This document shows, piece by piece, positions 34,046 to 42,628 of a stretch of DNA of 64,000 nt. This stretch comes from Larkinella punicea (GTDB taxonomy: Bacteria > Bacteroidota > Bacteroidia > Cytophagales > Spirosomataceae). Below the pieces are notes generated by a model, which saw nothing but the letters and a program-made list of their open reading frames with translations, was not told the DNA's origin and ran no database searches. The position numbers were made by a program, and so were the translations under genes. Every line of letters begins with the position of its first letter. Within the stretch, counting starts at the first letter, position 1. Where the stretch lies: the NCBI RefSeq assembly GCF_003334855.1, contig NZ_QOWE01000025.1, positions 1 through 64,000 on the forward strand, written 5' to 3'.

Positions 34046-35779
34046 TTATGATTTGCGTTGCTCTTTCGCCCAGGTGTCCTTCAATGTCACCGTCCGATTG
34101 AAAACCAGTTTTTCGTTGGATGAGTCCGGATCGATGCAGAAATACCCTTTGCGAATAAACTGAAAACGATCGCCAGGTTGGGCGGTTTTTAGCGAAGGCT
34201 CCACGTAGGCCCGAACAATTTCAAGCGACTTGGGATTGATAAACTCCTTGAAATCACGGTCTTCTGATGATGGATCTTCACTTGTCAGCAGCCGGTCATA
34301 CAGCCGCACTTCGGCTTCAACGGCGTGGGCCACCGAAACCCAGTGAATCGTACCTTTCACGTTGATGCCCGAGGTATCCGAACCGCTCCGGCTTTCCGGA
34401 ATGTATACGCAGCGCAGCTCTACAATATCCCCCTCCTCATTCTTAACGACTTCCTCGCATTTGATAATGTAAGCTCCCTTGAGCCGAACCATACCGCCGG
34501 GCGACAACCGGAAGTATTTTTTGGGCGGATTTTCCAGAAAATCATCCCGTTCAATGTAAAGTTCCCGCGAAAATGGCACGTTGCGGTGGCCGCTTTCGTG
34601 GTCTTCGGGGTTGTTTTCAATCGCTACCTCATCGACCTGGCCTTCCGGATAATTGGTCAACACCACTTTGATCGGTTTTTCGTCGACCACCGCCATCACC
34701 CGCGTTGTGGTTTTGTTCAGCTCTTCACGAATGCAGAATTCGAGCAGGCCCACGTCGATCAGATTGTCGCGCTTGGCAATCCCGATGCGGTCGGCAAACT
34801 CCCGAATGCTGGCCGAGGTGTAGCCACGACGGCGAATCCCGGCAATGGTTGGCATCCGCGGATCATCCCAGCCCGTAACGTGGCCTTCGTTGACCAGTTG
34901 CAGCAATTTCCGCTTGCTCATGACGGTATACGTCAGGTTCAGCCGCGCAAACTCAATTTGCCGGGACGGGAAAATTCCCAGTTTCTCGATGTACCAGTCG
35001 TAAACTGGCCGGTGAACTTCAAACTCCAGGGTGCAAAGCGAGTGTGTAATCTGCTCGATGGAATCCGATTGACCGTGGGCAAAATCGTACATCGGATAAA
35101 TGCACCAGGCATCGCCCGTCCGGTGGTGATGGGCGTGTTTGATCCGGTACATGATCGGATCGCGGAAGTGCATGTTGGGCGACGCCATATCGATTTTGGC
35201 GCGCAATACCTTGGCTCCGTCGGGATATTCCCCGGCTTTCATCCGACGAAACAGATCCATGTTTTCCTCCACCGACCGCGTCCGATACGGGCTTTCTTTT
35301 CCCGGCTCCGTTGGCGTACCTTTCTGAGCAGCAATCACTTCCGCCGTCGAGTCATCAACGTAGGCGTATCCTTTCTGAATCAGATTCTCGGCAAACGCGT
35401 AGAGCTGATCGAAATAATCCGACGCATAAAACTCATTTTCCCATTCGAAGCCCAGCCAGCGAACATCGGCTTTGATCGACTCAACGTACTCGGTATCTTC
35501 GGTAACGGGGTTGGTATCGTCGAAGCGGAGGTTGGTTTTTCCGCCGTATTTATCCGCCAGCCCAAAATTCAGGCAAATGGATTTGGCGTGACCGATGTGC
35601 AAATAGCCGTTGGGCTCGGGCGGAAAGCGTGTGTGAACACGGCCTCCGTTTTTGCCGTTGGCAATATCTTCTTCAACAATTTGCTCGATGAAATTCAACG
35701 AACGTTCCGCAGGGGCATCGCTCCGGCGTTCCGATTCGTTGGAAATACGGTTATTGGTATCGTTGGGTACTTCAGGCAT
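34046..35779 (-). CDS. glnS: Glutaminyl-tRNA synthetase
   Basis: 577 residues, full length. The class I signatures are [16 protein letters not shown] (HIGH at 61-64) and the KMSKS counterpart VMSKRKLL. The Gln-specific region [16 protein letters not shown] and the C-terminal anticodon-binding barrels (VTLKDTW at the end) are present. It charges tRNA-Gln directly, so this organism does not rely on the amidotransferase route for Gln. The N-terminal 30 residues are variable. Confidence 0.97.
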   Translation of the reverse strand: MPEVPNDTNNRISNESERRSDAPAERSLNFIEQIVEEDIANGKNGGRVHTRFPPEPNGYLHIGHAKSICLNFGLADKYGGKTNLRFDDTNPVTEDTEYVESIKADVRWLGFEWENEFYASDYFDQLYAFAENLIQKGYAYVDDSTAEVIAAQKGTPTEPGKESPYRTRSVEENMDLFRRMKAGEYPDGAKVLRAKIDMASPNMHFRDPIMYRIKHAHHHRTGDAWCIYPMYDFAHGQSDSIEQITHSLCTLEFEVHRPVYDWYIEKLGIFPSRQIEFARLNLTYTVMSKRKLLQLVNEGHVTGWDDPRMPTIAGIRRRGYTSASIREFADRIGIAKRDNLIDVGLLEFCIREELNKTTTRVMAVVDEKPIKVVLTNYPEGQVDEVAIENNPEDHESGHRNVPFSRELYIERDDFLENPPKKYFRLSPGGMVRLKGAYIIKCEEVVKNEEGDIVELRCVYIPESRSGSDTSGINVKGTIHWVSVAHAVEAEVRLYDRLLTSEDPSSEDRDFKEFINPKSLEIVRAYVEPSLKTAQPGDRFQFIRKGYFCIDPDSSNEKLVFNRTVTLKDTWAKEQRKS

Positions 35780-35843
35780 ACCGCTTGAATCAGGGGTGAA
35801 AGGACTAATTTACAGCCTTCGGTTGGCTTTGGCAAAAGGAAGA

Positions 35844-36440
35844 CTAATTACGACGGCTCATTTCGTCCCGAATCTTGGCGGCTTTTTCATATTCCTCCTT
35901 TTTCAGGGCTTCGTCCAACGATTGCTGCAACTCGTCGTGCGTCATATCCTTCAGTTGTTCGGTCAACGAACGGGACGAGCGCGACGCGGGCTGGGGAACC
36001 AGTTCTTCCTGCTCCTCGCTTTCGTCGGTGACGCTGGCCGTGATGCCGGCTTCTGAAAGAATGGATTCGTAGGTGTAAATCTGAACGTTAAACCGGATGC
36101 CAATCGCGATGGCGTCGGACGGGCGGGCATCGACTACGGTTTCCCGCGTGCCGTCGGTGCAAACGATCCGGGCGAAGAAAATCCCTTCCCGCAGGTCGGA
36201 AATCACGATTTCGCGAACCGTAAAGCCGAATTTGTCAGCAAATGATTTGAAGAGGTCGTGGGTCATCGGGCGGTTGGGCACAATCTTCTCGATCTCGATG
36301 GCAATGGCCTGAGCTTCAAACATACCGATGATGATTGGCAACCGGCGGTTCCCATATTCTTCTCCCAATACCAACGCAAATGAACCCGACTGCGATTGGC
36401 TGGGCGACAAACCTAAGATTTCAAGTCTAATCTTCTCCAC
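35844..36440 (-). CDS. Bifunctional nuclease (DUF151) domain with UVR motif
   Basis: 198 residues. Residues 1-135 form a BFN/DUF151 domain (RRLPIIIGMFEAQAIAIEIE and VVDARPSDAIAIGIRF). Residues 160-195 form a UvrB/UvrC-type helix hairpin (DELQQSLDEALKKEEYEKAAKIRDE). The combination is widespread in Bacteroidota; the DUF151 name comes from nuclease activity claimed for plant relatives, and the bacterial role is unsettled. Confidence 0.9.
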   Translation of the reverse strand: MEKIRLEILGLSPSQSQSGSFALVLGEEYGNRRLPIIIGMFEAQAIAIEIEKIVPNRPMTHDLFKSFADKFGFTVREIVISDLREGIFFARIVCTDGTRETVVDARPSDAIAIGIRFNVQIYTYESILSEAGITASVTDESEEQEELVPQPASRSSRSLTEQLKDMTHDELQQSLDEALKKEEYEKAAKIRDEMSRRN

Positions 36441-36456
36441 GGCGCAAAGTTAATAG

Positions 36457-36553
36457 AGTTTGGGAGTTTAGCGGTTGGCGGGTTTAGGAGTTTTTTCACC
36501 AGAAACTAAAAAATCCCAAATTCGACAACCGCTAACCGCCCAAACGCCCCAAA
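36457..36553. repeat. Imperfect inverted repeat between etfA and the DUF151 gene
   Basis: The left side has GTTTAGCGGTTGGCGGGTTT and the right side CAACCGCTAACCGCCCAAAC. The arms align with several mismatches and a TTTTTT/AAAAAA inner part. It lies between the etfA stop and the divergent-side spacer of the DUF151 gene. Confidence 0.6.
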
Positions 36554-37516
36554 TTACAACTCCTGTACCGCTTTCGTCAGCCGGGGCAGCACTTCGAACA
36601 CATCGCCGACGATGCCGTAGTCCGCCGATTTGAAAAACGGTGCTTCAGGGTCTTTGTTGATAACTACAATGACCTTCGATGAGTTCACACCGGCCAAATG
36701 CTGGATGGCACCGGAAATGCCGCAGGCAATGTAGAGATTCGGGCTGATTTTGATCCCGGTCTGTCCGACGTGCTCGTGGTGGGGCCGCCAGTCCAGATCC
36801 GAAACCGGTTTGGAACAGGCCGTGGCCGCGTGCAGGGCTTTGGCCAGATCTTCGACGATTCCCCAGTTTTCCGGACCTTTCAGTCCACGGCCTGCCGAAA
36901 CGACCAGATCCGCTTCGGGCAGCAGAATGTCGCCGGTGGCTTTTTCTACGTTGGTCACTTTAACGGCAAAATCGGTGTCATTCAAAGCCGGTTTGAACGC
37001 TTCAACCGTCGCAGTGGCTTCGGTTTCTTCCGGTGTAATGGTATTTTTCTTGATCGCGAGAATTTTTTTCTCCGCCGTCAATTCCGTGAAGGCAAACGCT
37101 TTTCCGGTGAAAATGCTGCGTTTAACCCGAAAACCGCTGCTCACATCCGGCAACTCGATCACGTTGGCTGCCAGGCCGGCTTTCAGTTTTCCGGCCAGCC
37201 GGGCCGCCATCGAATCAGCCAGGGACGATTTCGCCAGCACAATCACGTCGGCTCCTTCCTGGTTGGCGGCTTCGGCCACCACACTGGCGTAGGCCATCGC
37301 GTTGCCTTCGTTCAGTTGGGCATCGCTGGCGTGCAGTACTTTGGTCGCGCCAAACCGCCCGGCTTTCGCCAGTTCGTCGGCGTTGCCTTCACCCAGCACA
37401 ATGGCGGTGGTGGATGTGCCGGTGAGTGCGGCTACTTTTGAACCGTAGTATATGGCTTCGAGCGATGATTTCTTCAACGCGCCTTCATCGAGTTCTGCAA
37501 AAATTAAGACTGACAT
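36554..37516 (-). CDS. etfA: Electron transfer flavoprotein alpha subunit
   Basis: 320 residues. The C-terminal FAD-binding domain is clear: [21 protein letters not shown], then [23 protein letters not shown] and [22 protein letters not shown]. It partners EtfB, encoded just upstream, to carry electrons from acyl-CoA and other dehydrogenases to the quinone pool. A long palindrome separates the two subunits' genes, unusual for genes of one complex. Confidence 0.96.
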   Translation of the reverse strand: MSVLIFAELDEGALKKSSLEAIYYGSKVAALTGTSTTAIVLGEGNADELAKAGRFGATKVLHASDAQLNEGNAMAYASVVAEAANQEGADVIVLAKSSLADSMAARLAGKLKAGLAANVIELPDVSSGFRVKRSIFTGKAFAFTELTAEKKILAIKKNTITPEETEATATVEAFKPALNDTDFAVKVTNVEKATGDILLPEADLVVSAGRGLKGPENWGIVEDLAKALHAATACSKPVSDLDWRPHHEHVGQTGIKISPNLYIACGISGAIQHLAGVNSSKVIVVINKDPEAPFFKSADYGIVGDVFEVLPRLTKAVQEL

Positions 37517-37546
37517 TTTAGAGAGAATTATAAGGTTATGGAAGGG

Positions 37547-37650
37547 GTTGTGTCGCGGAGTTGAGCGGAGAACAGCAGAGTTAAGCGGAGTTTATTAATA
37601 AAATCTCTGCGTAACTCCCTTTTACTCCGCTCAACTCTGCGAAATAACTC
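37547..37650. repeat. Inverted repeat between etfB and etfA, CGCAGAGTTGAGCGGAG family
   Basis: The left arm has CGCGGAGTTGAGCGGAG and the right arm CTCCGCTCAACTCTGCG, with further paired words inside and an AT-rich loop. It is a sister of the palindrome at 12554-12660. It would form a stem in the etfBA message. Confidence 0.8.
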
Positions 37651-37651
37651 T

Positions 37652-38389
37652 TTAAATTACTTTTGCTTCGGTTCGCAGCAACTTGATCAACGTTTCGGCT
37701 TCCGAAGCGGGGATCATTTTGCAGGCTCCGCGGGCGGGGGGGAGTTCGTAGTTGGTAATGTGGGTGAGGGTGTCTTTGCCCGTGGCTTCCACCACCTTCA
37801 GCGGTTTCGTTCGGGCGCTCATGATGCCGCGCATGTTCGGAATTTTCCATTCGGCAATGGGTTCCTGACAGCCCAGCACCAACGGCAAACCGGCTTCCAG
37901 TTCCTCGTGACCACCTTCGATTTCCCGCGTGATTTTCGCTGTTGTGCCTTCCACGGCTAACTTCATAACCGGCGAGATGGATGGTAGCCCCAGCATTTCG
38001 CCCACAATGCCGTGGACCTGACCGCCGTTGTAGTCGATGGATTCACGGCCCATCAGAATCAGGTCATAGCTGTTTTCTTTGGCAATAGCGGCAATTTGTT
38101 CGGCCACAAAATAGGCGTCGGTGGGCTCGGCATTGACCCGGATGGCGTCGTCGGCACCAATGGCAAGGCATTTCCGGATCACCGGATCGGCGTCGGATTC
38201 ACCCACGTTCAAAACCGTAACGGTGCCGCCCAGTTGTTCTTTCAACTCGACAGCCCGCGAAAGGGCATAATCGTCGTAAGGGCCGGTAATAAACTGCACA
38301 CCGGCTTTATTCAGTTTGGTATTGTTGTCCGTGAGGGTAATTTTGGTGATCGTGTCCGGAACACTGGTGACACACACTAAAATCTTCAT
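37652..38389 (-). CDS. etfB: Electron transfer flavoprotein beta subunit
   Basis: 245 residues. The ETF beta fold starts MKILVCVTSVPDT and contains DDYALSRAVELKEQLGG, GRESIDYNGGQVHGIVGEMLGLP and the C-terminal MSARTKPLKVVE. It binds AMP and forms the ETF dimer with EtfA. It is the promoter-proximal gene of the pair and has a candidate operator and a TATTTTTG -7 box upstream. Confidence 0.96.
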   Translation of the reverse strand: MKILVCVTSVPDTITKITLTDNNTKLNKAGVQFITGPYDDYALSRAVELKEQLGGTVTVLNVGESDADPVIRKCLAIGADDAIRVNAEPTDAYFVAEQIAAIAKENSYDLILMGRESIDYNGGQVHGIVGEMLGLPSISPVMKLAVEGTTAKITREIEGGHEELEAGLPLVLGCQEPIAEWKIPNMRGIMSARTKPLKVVEATGKDTLTHITNYELPPARGACKMIPASEAETLIKLLRTEAKVI

Positions 38390-38417
38390 GATGACTGTGG
38401 TTTAGACGTGATGGCGG

Positions 38418-38460
38418 CAAAAATACAAACTTGTCTTAAATAAAACGTATGCGTGCATAC
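38418..38460 (-). promoter_or_regulatory. etfBA promoter with possible operator
   Basis: On the minus strand TATTTTTG (38425-38418) fits the TAnnTTTG box, 29 bases before the etfB start. About 20 bases further upstream is GTATGC-GT-GCATAC (38447-38460), with perfect 6-base arms. A TetR- or GntR-type regulator of lipid oxidation is a reasonable guess. Confidence 0.5.
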
Positions 38461-38566
38461 TAATATTTGGTAATGGGCTATTCGGGTTTACGATACCGGT
38501 TTGGAGACACCGTTGCCAGAAGTCCGCCGATTATACCGTAAACTGAAAACCGTAAACTGTACCCCA

Positions 38567-38893
38567 ATGAACGACAATCGAATTCAACTGTTGCTTCACT
38601 ATATAGAAGAACAACCCGAAGACCCTTTCAATGTTTACGCCCTGGCCATGGAATATCGGGACGAGCAGCCTGACCAGGCCCTGCTGTATCTGACGCAGTT
38701 GCTCGATCAACATCCGGCCTATTTGCCAACCTATTACCACGCGGCTGCACTCTATGCCGAACAGGAAAACCGGGCAGCAGCGGAGGAAATTTACCGGCAG
38801 GGAATCGAACTGGCCCGTGCTCAAAAAAATGAAAAAGCGTTTCAGGAATTGAGCCGGGCTTACCGGGCGTTTCAGGATGATGACGATTCCTGA
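38567..38893 (+). CDS. Small TPR-repeat protein
   Basis: 108 residues from ATG 38567 (MNDNRIQLLLHYIEEQ). It contains two tetratricopeptide-like helix pairs: PFNVYALAMEYRDEQPDQALLYLTQLLDQHP and YLPTYYHAAALYAEQENRAAAEEIYRQGIELA (positions about 20-85). It is cytoplasmic and probably a protein-binding adaptor. It lies divergent from etfB and upstream of the phosphorylase gene. Confidence 0.8.
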   Translation: MNDNRIQLLLHYIEEQPEDPFNVYALAMEYRDEQPDQALLYLTQLLDQHPAYLPTYYHAAALYAEQENRAAAEEIYRQGIELARAQKNEKAFQELSRAYRAFQDDDDS

Positions 38894-38941
38894 CGACACA
38901 TTGATGGTTTGAGTATCTTTGTGCTGAAAACGAATTAAAGA

Positions 38942-39033
38942 GGATGGGAACACGGATTGAACGGATGAAACGGATCGGAACAAGTAACAATCGGTGTAAA
39001 TCCGTTTCATCCGTTCAATCCGTGTTCCTATCC
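38942..39033. repeat. Near-perfect 33-bp inverted repeat, AATCCGTTCAATCCG family
   Basis: Arms at 38942-38974 and 39001-39033 (GGATGGGAACACGGATTGAA and inverse) with a 26-base loop. A TATCTTTG -7 box lies just before it (38914-38921), so the palindrome would be transcribed as the 5' leader of the phosphorylase gene starting at 39047. Sister copy at 13450. Confidence 0.85.
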
Positions 39034-39046
39034 AAATTCTAACCGA

Positions 39047-40705
39047 ATGACCAAATCAAACTTGCCCCAGGCGTTTTGCCACCCTTACGAATTTGATCCC
39101 CAATTCAAGAAATCCGTTGCGTATTTTTCGATGGAATTTGCCATCGACCAGGCTTTAAAAACCTATTCCGGTGGCCTGGGTTTTCTGGCTGGATCGCACA
39201 TGCGGAGTGCCTATGAACTGAAGCAGAATGTGATCGGCATCGGCATGCTCTGGAAGTATGGGTATTATGACCAGACCCGCAAAACCGACAACGCGATGGA
39301 TGTGCTGTTTAGGGAAAAAATCTACAGTTTTCTGGAAGATACCGACATCAAATTTACCATCGACGTTCACCATACGCCGGTTTGGGTCAAGGCCTATTAC
39401 CTGAACCCCAGGCACTTCAACACAATTCCGATGTTTTTTCTGACCACGGACATCGAAGGCAACGACTGGATGGCCCGCTCCATCACGCACCGGTTATACG
39501 ATAGCATTACGTCGGCTAAAATTGCGCAATGTATGGTGTTGGGGCTGGGCGGAGCGAAACTGCTCGATGAGTTGATGTACGAACCGGATGTCTATCACCT
39601 GAACGAAGCCCACGCGGTGTCGGCGGCTTTTCACCTGTACCAGAAATACGGCAGCGCGGAAGAAGTTCGCAAACGGATGGTATTTACGACCCACACCCCC
39701 GAAGAAGCCGGCAACGAAAAACACGACATCAACCAGTTGAATGTCATGAGTTTCTTTGGGAAGGTGCCCCTGGAAACCGTGCGGAAAATAACCGGTATCG
39801 AAGACAACGTGTTCAATCACTCGCTGGCGGCTTTGCGACTGAGCCGGAAGGCCAACGCGGTTTCGAAACTGCACGGCGAAGTGTCGCGGCATCTGTGGGG
39901 TTCGTACAGTGGCATTCCCGAGATTACGCACGTGACCAACGCCCAGAATCAGCGGTATTGGGCTGACACAGAACTGGAACAAGCCCGAAAAAAGGGCGAT
40001 GGGAAAGTGATAGCGGAACGCAAAAAAAGCCTGAAAGCAACGCTGTTCAAAACCGTGGCCGATCAGTGTGGCAAATTGTTCGATCCGGACGTGTTGACCA
40101 TCGTCTGGGCCCGGCGGTTTGCGGGGTACAAGCGTCCGGATCTGCTGGTGCAGGACGGCGAACGGTTTCACCACCTGATGAATCATCCCAAATACCCCAT
40201 TCAATTCATTTGGGCCGGAAAACCGTATCCGACCGACGAAAGCGCCACGCACATCTTCAATTCGCTGGTGTATCGGAGCCACCTCCACAAGAACATGGCG
40301 GTTTTGACGGGCTACGAACTGGCGTTATCGAAGCAGTTGAAAGACGGTGCTGATCTGTGGCTGAACACGCCCGTGGTGACCCGCGAGGCATCCGGCACGA
40401 GCGGCATGACGGCAGCCATGAATGCGGGAATCAACTTCTCGACCTTCGACGGCTGGATCTGCGAGTTTGCCGAGCACCAGAAAAATGCGTTCATCGTGCC
40501 GGTGGCCCAACCCGGTTTGTCGCCCGAAGAACGGGATATGAACGACCGAAACCACTTTTTCGATCAACTGGAACACGAAATCATGCCGCTCTATTACGAA
40601 AAACCGGCTGACTGGCATCGCCTGACGCTGCAAAGCATGAACGACGTCAACGCGTTTTTCAACTCCAACCGCATGGCAACGGAGTATTATGAAAAAGTAT
40701 ATTGA
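39047..40705 (+). CDS. GT35 alpha-glucan phosphorylase-like protein lacking the PLP lysine
   Basis: 552 residues, shorter than classical glycogen phosphorylases (about 800) but near the compact alpha-glucan phosphorylase type. Features include YFSMEFAID at the start, YHLNEAHAVSAAF, WARRFAGYKRPDLLV (phosphate-site Arg and Lys) and VTREASGTSGMTAAMN. In the GT35 signature the last element is EA-S-G-x-S-x-M-K with Lys holding pyridoxal phosphate; here Lys is Thr (ACG, 40409-40411). It may be inactive, use another cofactor arrangement, or act as a plain glycosyltransferase. Confidence 0.85.
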   Translation: MTKSNLPQAFCHPYEFDPQFKKSVAYFSMEFAIDQALKTYSGGLGFLAGSHMRSAYELKQNVIGIGMLWKYGYYDQTRKTDNAMDVLFREKIYSFLEDTDIKFTIDVHHTPVWVKAYYLNPRHFNTIPMFFLTTDIEGNDWMARSITHRLYDSITSAKIAQCMVLGLGGAKLLDELMYEPDVYHLNEAHAVSAAFHLYQKYGSAEEVRKRMVFTTHTPEEAGNEKHDINQLNVMSFFGKVPLETVRKITGIEDNVFNHSLAALRLSRKANAVSKLHGEVSRHLWGSYSGIPEITHVTNAQNQRYWADTELEQARKKGDGKVIAERKKSLKATLFKTVADQCGKLFDPDVLTIVWARRFAGYKRPDLLVQDGERFHHLMNHPKYPIQFIWAGKPYPTDESATHIFNSLVYRSHLHKNMAVLTGYELALSKQLKDGADLWLNTPVVTREASGTSGMTAAMNAGINFSTFDGWICEFAEHQKNAFIVPVAQPGLSPEERDMNDRNHFFDQLEHEIMPLYYEKPADWHRLTLQSMNDVNAFFNSNRMATEYYEKVY

Positions 40706-40721
40706 TGCGCTGTCAGTACCG

Positions 40722-40792
40722 GCCCTACGAAACGGTTGGATGCCCTGTCAGCGGTCAAAGACCCTGACAGGGCATCCAACCGTTTCGTAGGG
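40722..40792. repeat. Inverted repeat between convergent genes
   Basis: GCCCTACGAAACGGTTGGAT (starting 40722) and its inverse ending 40792 form arms of about 29 bases around a short loop. It lies between the phosphorylase stop and the stop of the convergent protease-like gene, fitting a shared terminator. Its sequence is unlike the other families here. Confidence 0.8.
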
Positions 40793-40799
40793 CATCCGA

Positions 40800-41525
40800 T
40801 CAGGCAATGGGCAGCGGAGAACTCCCTTCGTGGTAGACATTCGTTAAACCGCCCAGCCGGGCGCGGCCCTGCCAATCGTACTCTAATTGGTCGAGACCCA
40901 GCATGGCAATGTCTTCCAGGGTGACAATCCGTTTGTCCGGTTTGAGCGTGCCGCCAAACTCGCCGGGTCGGGCCGAGGGGTTCCACTGGTACTGCGGATC
41001 GACCAGCGTCCCGCGCGGATACATGATGCCTGGTTGGCCTTTTCCGATCAGGTTGAGGTCGAGCGGGTGGCCGTCGGGCGTTCCCGGAACCAGCCCCCAG
41101 CCGTGGCCGACTTCGTGGGCTTCGGTGGTTGAGCCGTCGAAACCGACATTGTCGAGCCGGAAAAAACCGGTGTTGCTGTTGCGGCCATCCATGTAGGAAA
41201 TACCACCCAGCGGGTTGTCGGTTTCGGTTTCGATCCGGAAAAACATTTTTTTGTAGTCGCGGTTTTTGTGCAGCAAAGGCCGTGGATCTTCGCTGTAAAA
41301 ACCGGTTACCTGAAACCGGATGAGGTAATCCGTTTCATCCAGCGACAGAATGATTTCGGGGCGATCCCAAACCCGCCCGACGTTGTAGGCAATTCGCTGG
41401 GCGAGATCGTCTGAAGCAACCGACCCGTAGAGATACAGTTCTGCGAAAACCGTTAGGGTCTGTTCGGATTCGTTTTTATAAACGTTATAGTTTCCCAGGA
41501 CCTGGGAGAGCGACAGCGTTGGCAT
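40800..41525 (-). CDS. Putative zinc metallopeptidase-like protein
   Basis: 241 residues without a signal peptide. A zinc-site motif AHEVGHGWGLVPGTPDGHP is centred at residues 137-155: HEVGH gives two His and a Glu, and a third ligand could be the following His. This resembles the HExxHxxG part of metzincin-like proteins. The N-terminal half has no known domain. The function is unproven; the motif is the only support. Confidence 0.55.
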   Translation of the reverse strand: MPTLSLSQVLGNYNVYKNESEQTLTVFAELYLYGSVASDDLAQRIAYNVGRVWDRPEIILSLDETDYLIRFQVTGFYSEDPRPLLHKNRDYKKMFFRIETETDNPLGGISYMDGRNSNTGFFRLDNVGFDGSTTEAHEVGHGWGLVPGTPDGHPLDLNLIGKGQPGIMYPRGTLVDPQYQWNPSARPGEFGGTLKPDKRIVTLEDIAMLGLDQLEYDWQGRARLGGLTNVYHEGSSPLPIA

Positions 41526-41624
41526 TTTCCTGCGACGGACAGAGATACACTAAAACCTGGTATAGTAACGATGGTGCGGTCACAATGGTGTTGAATTTCG
41601 GGATTTGCAAAAAATAACAAATTT

Positions 41625-42440
41625 TCACAGCCCTGCCACTAGTTCCTTCATCAAAGCGGTCAGGCGTGGTTCGGCAACGGCGGCAGCGGCCAGAATCTTC
41701 GGCAGGCTGGCTTTTTCGAGTGTTTCGGGAATGCACAAATCCGTGATGACCGAGCAGGCAAACACCTTCAGGCCCATCTGGTGTGCAACAATAACCTCCG
41801 GGACGGTCGACATTCCCACGGCATCGGCACCGAGTTGGCGAAGCAGCCGGTATTCAGCTTTGGTTTCCAGTTGGGGGCCGGTTACGCCGACATACACACC
41901 TGTCTGAATCGGAAATCCCAGTTTTTTCGCAATCGACCGGGCCAGCCAGACCAGATCCTTGCCATACGGTTCGCTCATGTCGGGAAACCGGTCGCCAAGC
42001 TGGGGCGAATTCTGACCCCGCAGCGGACTTTCGGGTAAAAATAGGCTGATGTGGTCTTCGATGATCATCAGATCACTGACGTCGAAAGCAGGGTTTAGCC
42101 CACCGCTGGCGTTGGAAATGAGCAGGGTTTCGACGCCCAGCCACTTCATTACCCGCACCGGAAACGTCACCTGTTGCATCGAATAGCCCTCGTAATAGTG
42201 AAACCGTCCCTGCATCACCACGACCGGTTTTCCCGACAAAGTGCCGAAAATCAACTGGCCGGAATGCGATTCGACGGTGGAGAGCGGAAACCCCGGAATC
42301 GTGGCATACGGGATGACCACGTCGATTTCCACTTCGTTGGCCAGCGCTCCCAAACCGGTGCCGAGAATGATGCCAATGGTGGGTTGCGTAGGATGGAAAG
42401 ACCGGATGAGGTCGACGGCTTTCTGTATCGGTTCAATCAT
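41625..42440 (-). CDS. punA: Purine nucleoside phosphorylase
   Basis: 271 residues, the trimeric PNP type. The phosphate loop is [15 protein letters not shown], followed by [37 protein letters not shown] and [30 protein letters not shown]. It cleaves inosine or guanosine with phosphate to release the base, for salvage. It is transcribed alone on the minus strand; the flanking palindrome at 42474 lies before its start. Confidence 0.95.
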   Translation of the reverse strand: MIEPIQKAVDLIRSFHPTQPTIGIILGTGLGALANEVEIDVVIPYATIPGFPLSTVESHSGQLIFGTLSGKPVVVMQGRFHYYEGYSMQQVTFPVRVMKWLGVETLLISNASGGLNPAFDVSDLMIIEDHISLFLPESPLRGQNSPQLGDRFPDMSEPYGKDLVWLARSIAKKLGFPIQTGVYVGVTGPQLETKAEYRLLRQLGADAVGMSTVPEVIVAHQMGLKVFACSVITDLCIPETLEKASLPKILAAAAVAEPRLTALMKELVAGL

Positions 42441-42473
42441 ATGGGTTTATGGTTCGAATGGGTATTGAAAAAA

Positions 42474-42588
42474 GACTTTCGCTTTTGCCCCGTTCCCCTA
42501 AAGGACGGTCGGCCGCTGCCGGACTTTCTGAATCCGGGTGTTGCCGCGTCCAAGTCCCCTTTAGGGGAACGGGGCAAAAGCGAAAGTG
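42474..42588. repeat. Inverted repeat, CCCCTAAAGG family
   Basis: Arms of about 30 bases, ACTTTCGCTTTTGCCCCG with CCCCTAAAGG, and the exact inverse at 42559-42588. The loop holds a second, partial palindrome (CGGTCGGCC). It lies upstream of the PNP start and beyond the stop of the flavoprotein gene. Confidence 0.8.
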
Positions 42589-42628
42589 TAACAAAATGAT
42601 CAGGAATAATTTCTAACCCAAATAACGC

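Noticed and set aside
34325-35788. Plus-strand frame of 487 codons
   Set aside because: It lies opposite glnS, which has intact HIGH and KMSKS-type motifs; it arises from codon bias of the real gene.
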